From Anaerolineaceae bacterium (GTDB lineage: Bacteria; Chloroflexota; Anaerolineae; Anaerolineales; Anaerolineaceae), in the NCBI GenBank assembly GCA_002702705.1, contig PABH01000041.1, positions 1-42,295 of the forward strand: 42,295 nucleotides of DNA. The letters are read 5' to 3'. Below the pieces are notes generated by a model that did no database searches, had not been told where the DNA came from, and saw nothing but the letters and a program-made list of their open reading frames with translations. Shown piece by piece: positions 33,423-41,628 of the stretch. The translations under genes were made by a program, and so were the position numbers. Position 1 is the first letter of the stretch. Each line of letters starts with the position of its first letter.

Positions 33423-35506
33423 GCTTTGTTGGATCTAACAATAAAAAAGTAGATAGCTGGAGAGTGTTTTTGTTCTTCGGTATTATGATTGCTGTTGTAT
33501 TATTTTATGTCTACCGACTGTTTTCGATGCAGGTTTTGGAAGGTGATAATTATTTAGCTGCTGCAGAGGGTAATCGGGTTAAAGAATTAAGTGTGCAAAC
33601 TCAGCGAGGGATTATCTATGATCGTAATGGGTTTGTTCTCGCTAGAAATGTAGCAGCTTATAATATTGTTATTACCCCAGCTTTACTCCCAGAAGATGAA
33701 GGCTCGACCCAAAAAATATATCGAGAATTATCAAAAATCATTGGGTTGCCGGTTAATCAAGGGGATATTGAGGATGAGGAAACAGTACGAAATTTTACAC
33801 CCTGTTTTAATGATTTGGGTATAGCAGAAATTGTTTATATGGGAACAACAAATGCCCCTTTTCGCCCGATTCAGGTCAGCTGTGATGTAGATCCTGAAAT
33901 CGCGATGATTGTACGAGAAAAGGTAAGTGTTTGGCCAGGTGTGGATATTGAAGTAGAACCTGTTAGAGAATATCCCACTGGACAATTGACATCTGAAATC
34001 ATTGGTTTTTTAGGTCCCATTTCCGCTGTCGAAGCGGATTATTATGAAGAGCTTGGATTTGTTACAGAACGCGATAAAGTAGGTTACTCTGGTATCGAAG
34101 CGTCGATGAACGAAGAATTAATGGGCCTAAGTGGAAAACGTACCGTAGAAGTTGATGGTGCAGGTCAGGTAATTCGTGATTTGGAGCTTCCTATTGCTCC
34201 TGTTCCCGGAACCAATATCAGATTAACAATTGATACACGTTTACAATCTGCCGCTAAAACAGCGTTAATTAATGAAATGGAATTTTGGAATCGTCGTTTA
34301 CCGGAACCTCAATTCAATAACGGCGCAGTTATTGCTATGGATCCGAGGACTGGTGAAATTTTGGCTTTGGTTTCCTACCCTACCTTTGAAAACAACCGAA
34401 TGGCTAGGGTAATTCCTGGTTATTATTACAATCAATTACAAGAGGATCCACAAAAACCTCTTTTAAATCACGCCATCTCGGCTGAACACCCCCCAGGATC
34501 TGTTTACAAAATGGCAGCTGCGATTGGTGCTTTGAATGAAGGAGTGGTCCCAACGGATAAAAAATTGTTTGATCCGGGAAAAATCACCATTGTTCAGAAA
34601 TTTACGCCAAATGATCCTGGTGTGCCGATTGACTTTGTTTGTTATACATATAAAGATACAGGTGCCGGGCACGGAGATGTTAATTTTTTTGAAGGGGTAG
34701 CTTTATCTTGTGACGTTTATTTTTATAAAATTGGTGGTGGCTACCTGGATGAGGTGCCTGATGGGGGCCTGGGTGTTTTGCGTTTAGCGGAATACGCCAA
34801 AGCACTGGGTTATGGAAGCGAAACTGGTATTGAATTATTCGGTGAGGGTGATGGGATTGTACCAACACCAGCCTGGAAACGGAGAAATGTAGGCGAAAAT
34901 TGGTCTACAGGTGATACTTATATCGCAACAATTGGACAGGGGTATGTGCTGGCAACGCCTATTCAAGTTTTATTATCATTTGCTACGATCGCAAATGATG
35001 GTAAACAAATGAAACCAACATTAATTTATGAACAATTGGATAATGAGGGAAATGTAGTGGTGCCATTTTCACCAACAATGACGAAAGATATCACACAAGA
35101 TAAGGTAATTCAGATTTTTGATGAAGATGGTTTGCCAACTGGTGAATACAAATCCGTTGATCCTTGGGCAATTGAAATGGCTCAGGAAGGGATGCGTTTG
35201 GCGGTTCTCGATGGCACAGCTACCAATGTTATGGATGGGTTTACTATCTCAAATGCTGGTAAAACCGGAACGGCAGAATATTGTGATAATGTTGCACAGG
35301 AGAAGGGGATATGTGAGCGAGGCGCATGGCCTTCCCATGCCTGGTATGCGGGTTATGCTCCATACGAAGATCCTGAAATTGTTGTAGTCACTTTTGTTTA
35401 TAATGGCAAGGAAGGTGCAACATTAGCAGCACCGGTAGTTCGTAAAGTAATGGAATCATATTTTGAATTAAAAGCAATTGATGCGGGCTTAGAAACGGCT
35501 CCGTAA
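33419..35506 (+). CDS. mrdA: Penicillin-binding protein 2 (MrdA), elongation transpeptidase
   Basis: PBP2 crosslinks peptidoglycan in the elongasome with RodA. The 695-residue product has an N-terminal membrane helix (about 16-36), the pedestal beginning RGIIYDRNG, and the transpeptidase domain with nucleophile Ser361 (PPGSVYKM), S430-C-D432 and K615-T-G (NAGKTGTAEY). Start at ATG 33419 is chosen over an in-frame 33386 because GAGGAGG lies five bases before it. Overlap with mreD and placement upstream of rodA fit its role. Confidence 0.93.
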   Translation: MSFVGSNNKKVDSWRVFLFFGIMIAVVLFYVYRLFSMQVLEGDNYLAAAEGNRVKELSVQTQRGIIYDRNGFVLARNVAAYNIVITPALLPEDEGSTQKIYRELSKIIGLPVNQGDIEDEETVRNFTPCFNDLGIAEIVYMGTTNAPFRPIQVSCDVDPEIAMIVREKVSVWPGVDIEVEPVREYPTGQLTSEIIGFLGPISAVEADYYEELGFVTERDKVGYSGIEASMNEELMGLSGKRTVEVDGAGQVIRDLELPIAPVPGTNIRLTIDTRLQSAAKTALINEMEFWNRRLPEPQFNNGAVIAMDPRTGEILALVSYPTFENNRMARVIPGYYYNQLQEDPQKPLLNHAISAEHPPGSVYKMAAAIGALNEGVVPTDKKLFDPGKITIVQKFTPNDPGVPIDFVCYTYKDTGAGHGDVNFFEGVALSCDVYFYKIGGGYLDEVPDGGLGVLRLAEYAKALGYGSETGIELFGEGDGIVPTPAWKRRNVGENWSTGDTYIATIGQGYVLATPIQVLLSFATIANDGKQMKPTLIYEQLDNEGNVVVPFSPTMTKDITQDKVIQIFDEDGLPTGEYKSVDPWAIEMAQEGMRLAVLDGTATNVMDGFTISNAGKTGTAEYCDNVAQEKGICERGAWPSHAWYAGYAPYEDPEIVVVTFVYNGKEGATLAAPVVRKVMESYFELKAIDAGLETAP

Positions 35507-35517
35507 AAATAGCTTCA

Positions 35518-35526
35518 TGCTATAAT
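35518..35526 (+). promoter_or_regulatory. Extended -10 element before minC
   Basis: TGCTATAAT (35518-35526) lies in the 31-base mrdA-minC gap; no clear -35. It could give the min genes their own transcript start near 35533. Confidence 0.4.
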
Positions 35527-35549
35527 AAATTCTTTCTATGGGAATAAGT

Positions 35550-36239
35550 ATGTCTAATCAAAATCAGTCTGAAATCCAAATTAAAGGAATCCGTGAAGGT
35601 CTGCTCGTTACTGTTTCTGATGGTAAATGGGAGGATATTCAGAATTCCTTATTACTCCAAATTCAAGAAAAAGAAAAATTTTTCAAAGGAGCAAAGTTAG
35701 CATTAGAGGTTGGTATTCGAGAGATGCATGCTGCTGAATTGGGTGTTTTAAGGGACCGGTTGGCAGATCGAGATATTGGATTATGGGCAGTTCTTTCCAG
35801 TTCTCCCGTGACAGAACAAAATGCTCAAGTACTTGGTTTGGCAACAAAGGTTTCAACGCCGAAAGCAGAAAGAAAAATTAAAACTCCGGATAATACGATC
35901 CCAGGCGAAAATGCCGTATTTATCAATAGAACGGTTCGTTCAGGATTTAAAGTGCTTTCCCATGAGCATATTGTCGTAATGGGAGATGTTAACCCAGGGG
36001 GAGAAATTATTGCCGGTGGAAGTATTATTATATGGGGAAAATGTAGAGGTTTGGTACACGCAGGAGCCGATGGAGATGAAACTGCAGTGATATGTGCTTT
36101 AGAATTAGCGCCAATGCATTTACGAATTGCCAATTATTTTGCCACATCCCCCAAAGGTAAAGGAAAACCTCAACCTGAATTAGCTAAGGTCGTTAACGGG
36201 CAGGTTGTTGCAGAAACTTGGAAACTTAAAGCGAGGTAA
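35550..36239 (+). CDS. minC: Septum site-determining protein MinC
   Basis: MinC inhibits FtsZ polymerisation away from midcell. The 229-residue product has the N-terminal MinC domain (IQIKGIREGLLVTVSDG) and the C-terminal beta-helix (NRTVRSGFKVLSHEHIVVMGDVNPGGEIIAGGSIIIWGKCRGLVHAG in consecutive strands, with RGLVHAGA diagnostic). An ATG at 35538 is four codons upstream in frame; I prefer 35550, six bases after GGGA, but the earlier one is possible if the transcript starts just ahead of it. Confidence 0.92.
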   Translation: MSNQNQSEIQIKGIREGLLVTVSDGKWEDIQNSLLLQIQEKEKFFKGAKLALEVGIREMHAAELGVLRDRLADRDIGLWAVLSSSPVTEQNAQVLGLATKVSTPKAERKIKTPDNTIPGENAVFINRTVRSGFKVLSHEHIVVMGDVNPGGEIIAGGSIIIWGKCRGLVHAGADGDETAVICALELAPMHLRIANYFATSPKGKGKPQPELAKVVNGQVVAETWKLKAR

Positions 36240-36249
36240 GAAAAATAAA

Positions 36250-37053
36250 ATGAGTGCCAAAGTCGTTACAATTACATCAGGAAAAGGTGGCGTTGGAAAA
36301 ACAACAACTACAGCAAATTTAGCCGTTGCTTTAGCACAGCAAGAGCAGCGGGTTGTCTGTATTGATGGAGATATTGGATTAAGAAATTTGGATGTGATTT
36401 TGGGTTTAGAAAATCGCATCGTTTATGATCTGGTGGATGTTATCGAAGGTCGATGTCGTTTAAAACAAGCGATGATTCGTGATAAACGCTTACCGGAATT
36501 GTACTTAATTCCTGCTGCACAAACCCGCGATAAATCTGCAGTTTCTCCCAGTGACATGGTTCGGTTATGTGATGAACTACGGAATGAAGTGGATTGGATC
36601 TTGGTTGATTCACCTGCTGGAATTGAACGTGGATTTAAAAATGCCCTTGCGCCTGCTGATATTGTTTTGGTAGTAACCAATCCTGAAATTTCAGCTGTCC
36701 GCGATGCGGATAGAATAGTCGGCTTAATTGAAGCAGAAGAAAAAGGCCCAGCTAAACTGATATTGAATCGCGTAAATTCTTCGCTAACAAAACGTGGAGA
36801 TATGATCAGCGCGGAAGATGTATTGGAGTTATTGGCAATTGATTTGATAGGGATTATTCCGGAAGATGAAAATGTGGTTGTTGCATCAAATCGTGGTCAA
36901 CCGGTTACATTAAGTGAAAAAGCAAAAGCCGGACAAGCATTTCGAAATATTGCCCGCCGTTTATTGGGTGAAGAAGTGCCATACATGAATTTGGATGAAA
37001 AAGGTGGATTATTTGATCGTTTATCAAGAATGATTAAGTCCGGAGGGGATTAA
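36250..37053 (+). CDS. minD: Septum site-determining ATPase MinD
   Basis: MinD binds the membrane when ATP-bound and recruits MinC. The 267-residue product has the deviant Walker A GKGGVGKTT (11-19), VVCIDGDIGLRNLD, WILVDSPAGIE and the C-terminal amphipathic membrane-targeting helix GLFDRLSRMIKS. ATG 36250 gives the standard N-terminus; an in-frame TTG at 36205 would lie inside minC. Its last base overlaps the first of minE. Confidence 0.95.
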   Translation: MSAKVVTITSGKGGVGKTTTTANLAVALAQQEQRVVCIDGDIGLRNLDVILGLENRIVYDLVDVIEGRCRLKQAMIRDKRLPELYLIPAAQTRDKSAVSPSDMVRLCDELRNEVDWILVDSPAGIERGFKNALAPADIVLVVTNPEISAVRDADRIVGLIEAEEKGPAKLILNRVNSSLTKRGDMISAEDVLELLAIDLIGIIPEDENVVVASNRGQPVTLSEKAKAGQAFRNIARRLLGEEVPYMNLDEKGGLFDRLSRMIKSGGD

Positions 37054-37313
37054 TGGACGGTTTTTTGGAGCGATTAATGAGAAAAAAACAAAATAGTGCA
37101 AATGCAGCCAAGGAAAGACTAAAACTGGTTTTAATTCATGACCGCACCGATATTACTCCGGGACAAATGGAAAATATGAAAAATGAATTATTGCAGGTTA
37201 TTTCAAAATATGTAAACATTGATCCCAAAACAGTCAAAATTGATATGGCACAGGATGGTAGGGAGCAGCGCTTGGTTGCAGATATTCCAATAGCAGCCTC
37301 TTCACGAAAATGA
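37053..37313 (+). CDS. minE: Cell division topological specificity factor MinE
   Basis: MinE stimulates MinD ATPase and drives pole-to-pole oscillation. The 86-residue product has the anti-MinCD helix region (RLKLVLIHDRTDITPGQ, about 23-39) and the dimerisation part (MENMKNELLQVISKYVNID, then DIPI). Its presence indicates an oscillating Min system rather than the MinCD-DivIVA type. The start overlaps the minD stop by one base. Confidence 0.92.
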   Translation: MDGFLERLMRKKQNSANAAKERLKLVLIHDRTDITPGQMENMKNELLQVISKYVNIDPKTVKIDMAQDGREQRLVADIPIAASSRK

Positions 37314-37344
37314 CAAAACATTAAAAAGCAATTATTATTGGTAT

Positions 37345-38439
37345 ATGTTCAATCGATCATTTTGGCGTCAGTTTGATTATTTATTATTTGGCACAGTGCT
37401 AATTCTGTGTGTATTTAGTGTTGCCATGATCCAATCTGCAATTGCGGGGAATGAAGATATTGCTGATTCGGTGAATAAACAATTGATCTTTGTTATTGGC
37501 GGAATTGTTGTAATGTTTGTGGTTGCCTTTGTGGATTATCGGTATCTGGCTTCCTTAACGAGTATCATGTATATCTTTTCATTTTTACTTTTAATGGGTA
37601 TTTTTATTATTGGTTCTGCTTTATATGGTTCTGCGCGCTGGTTTGATACCGGTGTGATCTTAATTCAGCCTTCGGAACTTGTAAAAATTATTATGATTGT
37701 TATTTTGGCTGATTATTTTGCGAAAACACAAAATCAGCCCAAAAATTTGTTTTGGATCGCCAAAAGTTTCATAATGACGGCAGGCATTGTAGTATGGATT
37801 TTATTACAGCCAAATTTATCCATGTCTATTGTGATTTTTGTAATATGGTTTAGTTTGTTATGGTATGGAGGTCTGCCTACCAAATACTTAATTATTTTTG
37901 GTATCGTGGGTCTTGTGGTGGGGATAATCGGTTTCAACTATTTGGAACCTTACCAGCAAGAAAGAATTTTAACATTCGCATTTCCAGATCCAAATGCGCG
38001 ACATGGAAATGAATTTAATGTAGAACAAGCAAAAATTTCCATTGGTTCTGGTGGGCTTTTTGGACAGGGATACGGGCACGGGACACAGGTTCAATTACGG
38101 TTTTTAAAAGTTAGGCACACGGATTTTATATTTTCTGCCATCTCGGAAGAATTTGGATTCGTAGGTACTTTGGTTATTATTGCTTTGTTATTATTTGTTG
38201 TAATTCGTTGTTTCCGAATTGGCCAATCATCATCTGATATGTTCGGTGCATTAATTGCTTACGGTGTGGGAACATTGCTATTTTTCCAGATGGCCGTTAA
38301 TATTGGGGTTAATTTGAATGTTATCCCGGTAACCGGATTAACCTTACCATTTGTTAGTTATGGCGGTAGTTCCATGATTTCCTTGATGTTGGCTATCGGT
38401 TTTGTTCAAAGTGTTTCTGCGCATAGACATACGACTTAA
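37345..38439 (+). CDS. rodA: Peptidoglycan glycosyltransferase RodA (SEDS family)
   Basis: RodA polymerises glycan strands during cell elongation with PBP2. The 364-residue product has about ten membrane helices and the SEDS signatures: GSARWFDTGVILIQPSELVKI (about 93-113), the conserved extracellular loop FPDPNARHGNEFNVEQAKISIGSGGLFGQGYGHGTQ given here in pieces, HTDFIFSAISEEFGFVG, and VTGLTLPFVSYGGSS near the end. RodA rather than FtsW is favoured by its place in the mre/mrdA run. No clear Shine-Dalgarno precedes the ATG. Confidence 0.92.
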   Translation: MFNRSFWRQFDYLLFGTVLILCVFSVAMIQSAIAGNEDIADSVNKQLIFVIGGIVVMFVVAFVDYRYLASLTSIMYIFSFLLLMGIFIIGSALYGSARWFDTGVILIQPSELVKIIMIVILADYFAKTQNQPKNLFWIAKSFIMTAGIVVWILLQPNLSMSIVIFVIWFSLLWYGGLPTKYLIIFGIVGLVVGIIGFNYLEPYQQERILTFAFPDPNARHGNEFNVEQAKISIGSGGLFGQGYGHGTQVQLRFLKVRHTDFIFSAISEEFGFVGTLVIIALLLFVVIRCFRIGQSSSDMFGALIAYGVGTLLFFQMAVNIGVNLNVIPVTGLTLPFVSYGGSSMISLMLAIGFVQSVSAHRHTT

Positions 38440-38460
38440 TTATTTTTTGGAGAGTTATTA

Positions 38461-39951
38461 ATGAAAAATCCCGCACGAGTACGATTCGCACCATCACCTA
38501 CTGGGCATGTTCACCTTGGCAGTGCCCGAACTGCAATGTATGATTATTTGATTGCCAAACAAAGTGGAGGTCAGTTTGTTCTGCGTATTGAAGATACTGA
38601 CCAAAAACGTTATGTAAAAGGTGCAGAAGAAGAACTAATGTCGGGCTTACATTGGTTGGGTCTCGATTGGGATGAGGGCCCGGATGTGGGCGGTGAATAT
38701 GGACCGTACCGACAATCTGAACGGAAAGAAATTTATCAAAAATACGCCCGCCAACTAATAGAACAAGGTGATGCTTATTATTGTTTTTGTACACCAGAAC
38801 GATTAAAAGAAGTTCGAGAAAAACAAAACCAAGAAAAACAACAACCGCGCTATGATAGGCATTGTCGTGATTTATCATTAGCTGAAGCAGATCAAAGAAT
38901 AAAAGAGGGTGAATCTCATGTAGTGCGGTTTAAAACACCATTAACCGGTAAAACAACCGTTCATGATTATGTTCGCGGAGATATTACCGTTGATAATGCG
39001 CTTTTGGACGATTATATTATTGTTAAATCAGATGGGTTGGCCTTGTATCATTTGGCGGCAGTTGTCGATGACCACCTGATGAAAATTACCCATGTAATTC
39101 GTGGTTCAGAATGGCTGCCCACTTTTCCATTACACGGGATGCTTCACCGAGCTTTTGGTTGGCAGGAACCGGTATGGGTGCATTTATCTGTTTTTCTCAA
39201 ACCTTCTGGTAAAGGGAAAATGAGTAAACGAGAGAGTGCCGATTTATTAAAAGACGGAAAGTCGATTTTCTTAAAAGACTTAAAAACCCTCGGTTATCTT
39301 CCGGAGGCAGTTAATAATTGGATTGCTTTGATGGGGTGGAGTTTGGATGATCATACCGAATTTTTTAACTTAGAGGATTTAGTGCAGCACTTCAGTCTTG
39401 ATCGTCTTAATCCATCTCCTGCGGCAATTAATTTTAGTAAGTTAGATCATTTTAACGGCTTACATATTCGGAATAAAAGTGTAGAAGAACTGGCTACATT
39501 AATAAAACCATATTTTTTACAAAATGGTTATGAAGTAGATGATGAAAAATTAAGGAAAATTGTTCCGATTATCCAAGAACGTCTTGTTACTTTAGATGAT
39601 TGTTTACCGTTTGCCTCATTTTTCTTCAAAGATGAAGTTGTTCCAGAAGCTGAATCATTGATTGCAAAAAAGTTGACAGCCTCTGAGTCTTTAAAAATCG
39701 CTGAAGATGTTTTAAAAATTTTAGAGAGTTTGCCCGACGTTTCTCATGAAGCCGCAGAGCAACCAATGCGCGACTATATCGAAGCCAGTGGTTATAAGGC
39801 GGGTCAGGTTTTTGGTTTATTACGAACGGCTGTGACTGCACAGGAAGTCAGTCCTCCTTTATTTGAGAGTATGGAAATTATTGGGAAACCAACTGTCATT
39901 CGACGGATGGAAAAGGCAGTTGAATTATTGCGAGGGCTTTCCGAAGCATAA
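38461..39951 (+). CDS. gltX: Glutamyl-tRNA synthetase
   Basis: GltX charges tRNA-Glu. The 496-residue class I synthetase has the HIGH-type motif PSPTGHVHLGSAR (11-23) and the KMSKS-type loop K253-M-S-K-R257. IRGSEWLPTFPLH and FCTPERL are further family marks, and the C-terminal anticodon-binding helices are complete. GGAG precedes the ATG. It closes the cell-shape run and is followed by tRNA-Gln. Whether it also mischarges tRNA-Gln (non-discriminating, needing GatCAB) cannot be told from sequence by eye. Confidence 0.95.
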   Translation: MKNPARVRFAPSPTGHVHLGSARTAMYDYLIAKQSGGQFVLRIEDTDQKRYVKGAEEELMSGLHWLGLDWDEGPDVGGEYGPYRQSERKEIYQKYARQLIEQGDAYYCFCTPERLKEVREKQNQEKQQPRYDRHCRDLSLAEADQRIKEGESHVVRFKTPLTGKTTVHDYVRGDITVDNALLDDYIIVKSDGLALYHLAAVVDDHLMKITHVIRGSEWLPTFPLHGMLHRAFGWQEPVWVHLSVFLKPSGKGKMSKRESADLLKDGKSIFLKDLKTLGYLPEAVNNWIALMGWSLDDHTEFFNLEDLVQHFSLDRLNPSPAAINFSKLDHFNGLHIRNKSVEELATLIKPYFLQNGYEVDDEKLRKIVPIIQERLVTLDDCLPFASFFFKDEVVPEAESLIAKKLTASESLKIAEDVLKILESLPDVSHEAAEQPMRDYIEASGYKAGQVFGLLRTAVTAQEVSPPLFESMEIIGKPTVIRRMEKAVELLRGLSEA

Positions 39952-40020
39952 AATTGTTAAGTTTTTATGAAAAGTAACCTGTACATCAATCTGGTTTTAT
40001 GATAAACTTTTTTGCGGTAA

Positions 40021-40091
40021 TGGGGGTTGGTCTAATGGTAGGACGACTGACTCTGAATCAGTTAGTAGGGGTTCGAATCCCTTACCCCCAG
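40021..40091 (+). tRNA. tRNA-Gln (anticodon CUG)
   Basis: The 71-base cloverleaf has acceptor TGGGGGT/ACCCCCA with discriminator G, anticodon stem ACTGA/TCAGT with loop CTCTGAA (anticodon CTG), and T arm with TTCGAAT. The U-A first acceptor pair is typical of tRNA-Gln. CCA is not encoded. A TATGAT box lies about 17 bases upstream. Confidence 0.93.
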
Positions 40092-40096
40092 CAAGT

Positions 40097-40127
40097 AGAT
40101 GTGGCGGTCATTGCACCGCCACTATCT
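40097..40127. repeat. Inverted repeat just after tRNA-Gln
   Basis: AGATGTGGCGGT pairs with ACCGCCACTATCT around a six-base loop: 8 perfect GC-rich pairs (40101-40108 with 40115-40122), extended by AGAT/ATCT past one unpaired base. It may end the tRNA transcript, but there is no T-run. Confidence 0.6.
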
Positions 40128-40140
40128 GTATATAGGGGTC

Positions 40141-40193
40141 TCGCACTACTTCACTTCCAGTAATTTTAATAATTTACTGCAATCGTAGTGCGA
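40141..40193. repeat. Nested inverted repeat
   Basis: TCGCACTAC (40141-40149) is the exact complement of GTAGTGCGA (40185-40193); inside lies a second pair, CAGTAA (40158-40163) with TTACTG (40174-40179). The whole could fold into a long stem with bulges. No coding sequence is apparent. Confidence 0.6.
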
Positions 40194-40228
40194 ATCTTGA
40201 AAATTTTGCAAATAATCTAAATTAGACC

Positions 40229-40257
40229 ACCTTGTATAGCGGCTAACAAAACAAGGT
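40229..40257. repeat. Short inverted repeat before the GH25 remnant
   Basis: ACCTTGT (40229-40235) and ACAAGGT (40251-40257) are exact complements separated by 15 bases, immediately before the truncated lysozyme frame. Confidence 0.4.
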
Positions 40258-40265
40258 CCCATTAT

Positions 40266-40802
40266 GTGCATATGTTCTCAACCATAAGACAATGCCATAG
40301 GGGAACTTACCATTCGCTTTCATGGAAGATTAATTTGAAATCACAAACTTATTACTTTTATGAGCTTATTAAAAATGACATGGGAAAATTACCACCAGTA
40401 TTAGACTTTGAATGGAGTGGTGAATCAATACTTAGTAATGCTTTTAATATCTTATGGGATTATCTAGAAGAATTGGAAAGATTAACAGTGAAGGTGCCGA
40501 TAATCTATTCAGGTAGCCCCTTATGGAATCAATATGGTTCTAAGGCTACAAGCTGGAGTAAATATCCTTTATGGATTGCTTCATATACAAGTCAAAGCTA
40601 TATGGAATCAAAATTACCTAAGCCCTGGACTAATTGGTCATTTTGGCAATGGACAAGTAAAGGGGATGGTTTAAAATATGGTGTTGAATCTTTAGATTTA
40701 GATTTAAATTACTGTACTAGGAAGACTTTAAAAAGATTAACTGGTAAAGGGGAAATACCAGTAGTGGATTATTCAGTTAGTGAAAAGTTAAATAATTTGT
40801 AA
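40266..40802 (+). pseudogene. GH25 (muramidase/lysozyme) remnant, 5' truncated
   Basis: The 178-residue frame contains the central and C-terminal part of a GH25 lysozyme: RGTYHSLSW, the catalytic DxE pair D47/E49 in PPVLDFEW, VPIIYSG, YPLWIASYTS, NWSFWQWTS and LDLDLNYC. The first ~60 residues of the fold, including the first catalytic Asp and the GIDVS-type opening strand, are missing, and the upstream 170 bases hold only inverted repeats. No ribosome-binding site precedes the GTG at 40266. It is AT-rich compared with gltX. I think it is a decaying acquired gene, perhaps phage-derived. Confidence 0.7.
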
Positions 40803-40840
40803 GGTAAATATTTTAAGGGGAAAGCTCTTTAATAAAATAA

Positions 40841-41509
40841 TTATTTCAGATTCTTCAAAAGGGAATCTAAATTGTAATCAGTATTGATTTTAGATTCGAT
40901 TTGATTAATTATGGGTAAGCATTCGTTTATAAATTTGCTTTTTTCAATTTTAAATTCCAATGAATAAGTATCACTATTGATTTTATTAGAATTGTAAAGT
41001 ATCTCATCATAAATTCCATGTGATATGCTTTTAAATTTATTGGTGAGATTAAAAAACAAGGTCTGTAATTCAACGGGGGTATAAAAAAGATTCTCAATAA
41101 AAAAATCATACATTTCTTTTGATAAGTCGTTGGCTTTTCTTGCATCTTCTAAAATTATCATATGGGTAAAAGTATTTTTTGGATTTGGAGATTTATTTAT
41201 GATCTCTGTTGCTCCTTTTGGAAGATTGAATGCGGTTTCTAGCAAAAGAGGCATTTTTTGAAGCTTATCAAAATCATTAAATTTATATTTTAGTGAGCTT
41301 GTAAGAGAAGAAATCGAATCTTGATTTTTTAATAATTTACTCCAAAGCTGATAAACTGTCTCAAGTTGTTTTTCTTGAAGTAATAATTGTTTATTTGAGT
41401 ATATCTTCATCTTTGTATTAATAGCTACAAGCTCTATTTCAAAGGCATGATTACCTTTGTTAATTTTCCTGTTTAATGCCCATGTACCCAGTCCAATCAA
41501 TATAGACAC
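40841..41509 (-). CDS. Membrane-anchored protein of unknown function, N-terminus cut by IS21
   Basis: I recognise no family. From a GTG at 41509 the frame gives 222 residues: a hydrophobic N-terminus (SILIGLGTWAL), then a long, charged, mostly helical Lys/Asn/Glu-rich body. The frame continues upstream as QLEALTLAV, completing a plausible membrane helix, until it meets a stop at 41534-41536 that lies within the terminal bases of the IS element. The true start was probably removed by the insertion. Very AT-rich. It converges with the GH25 remnant 38 bases away. Expression without its start and promoter is doubtful. Confidence 0.55.
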   Translation of the reverse strand: MSILIGLGTWALNRKINKGNHAFEIELVAINTKMKIYSNKQLLLQEKQLETVYQLWSKLLKNQDSISSLTSSLKYKFNDFDKLQKMPLLLETAFNLPKGATEIINKSPNPKNTFTHMIILEDARKANDLSKEMYDFFIENLFYTPVELQTLFFNLTNKFKSISHGIYDEILYNSNKINSDTYSLEFKIEKSKFINECLPIINQIESKINTDYNLDSLLKNLK

Positions 41510-41536
41510 TGCAAGAGTAAGAGCTTCAAGTTGTCA

Positions 41537-41607
41537 ATAGCCGGGTTATTTTTACCACCCATAGTCGGGTAATGTTTACCAGTCATGATCGGGTAGATGT
41601 TTACCAC
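41537..41607. repeat. Three direct repeats at the IS21 end
   Basis: A unit of the form ATAGTCGGGTAATGTTTACC recurs three times, with CGGG at 41542, 41566 and 41590, a constant 24-base period. Such multiple terminal repeats are the expected transposase-binding sites of IS21-family elements. Confidence 0.8.
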
Positions 41608-41628
41608 CAAAAAGAAAAAAACAAGTGG

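Noticed and set aside
40236-40257. CGGCTAACAA resembling an integron attC core site
   Set aside because: The matching complementary core (GTTRRRY-type) and a palindromic attC body are not found on either side, and no integrase is present.
41537-41607. Regularly spaced repeats that might suggest a CRISPR array
   Set aside because: The units directly adjoin with a 24-base period and no unique spacers, and they sit at an IS21 terminus, which explains them.
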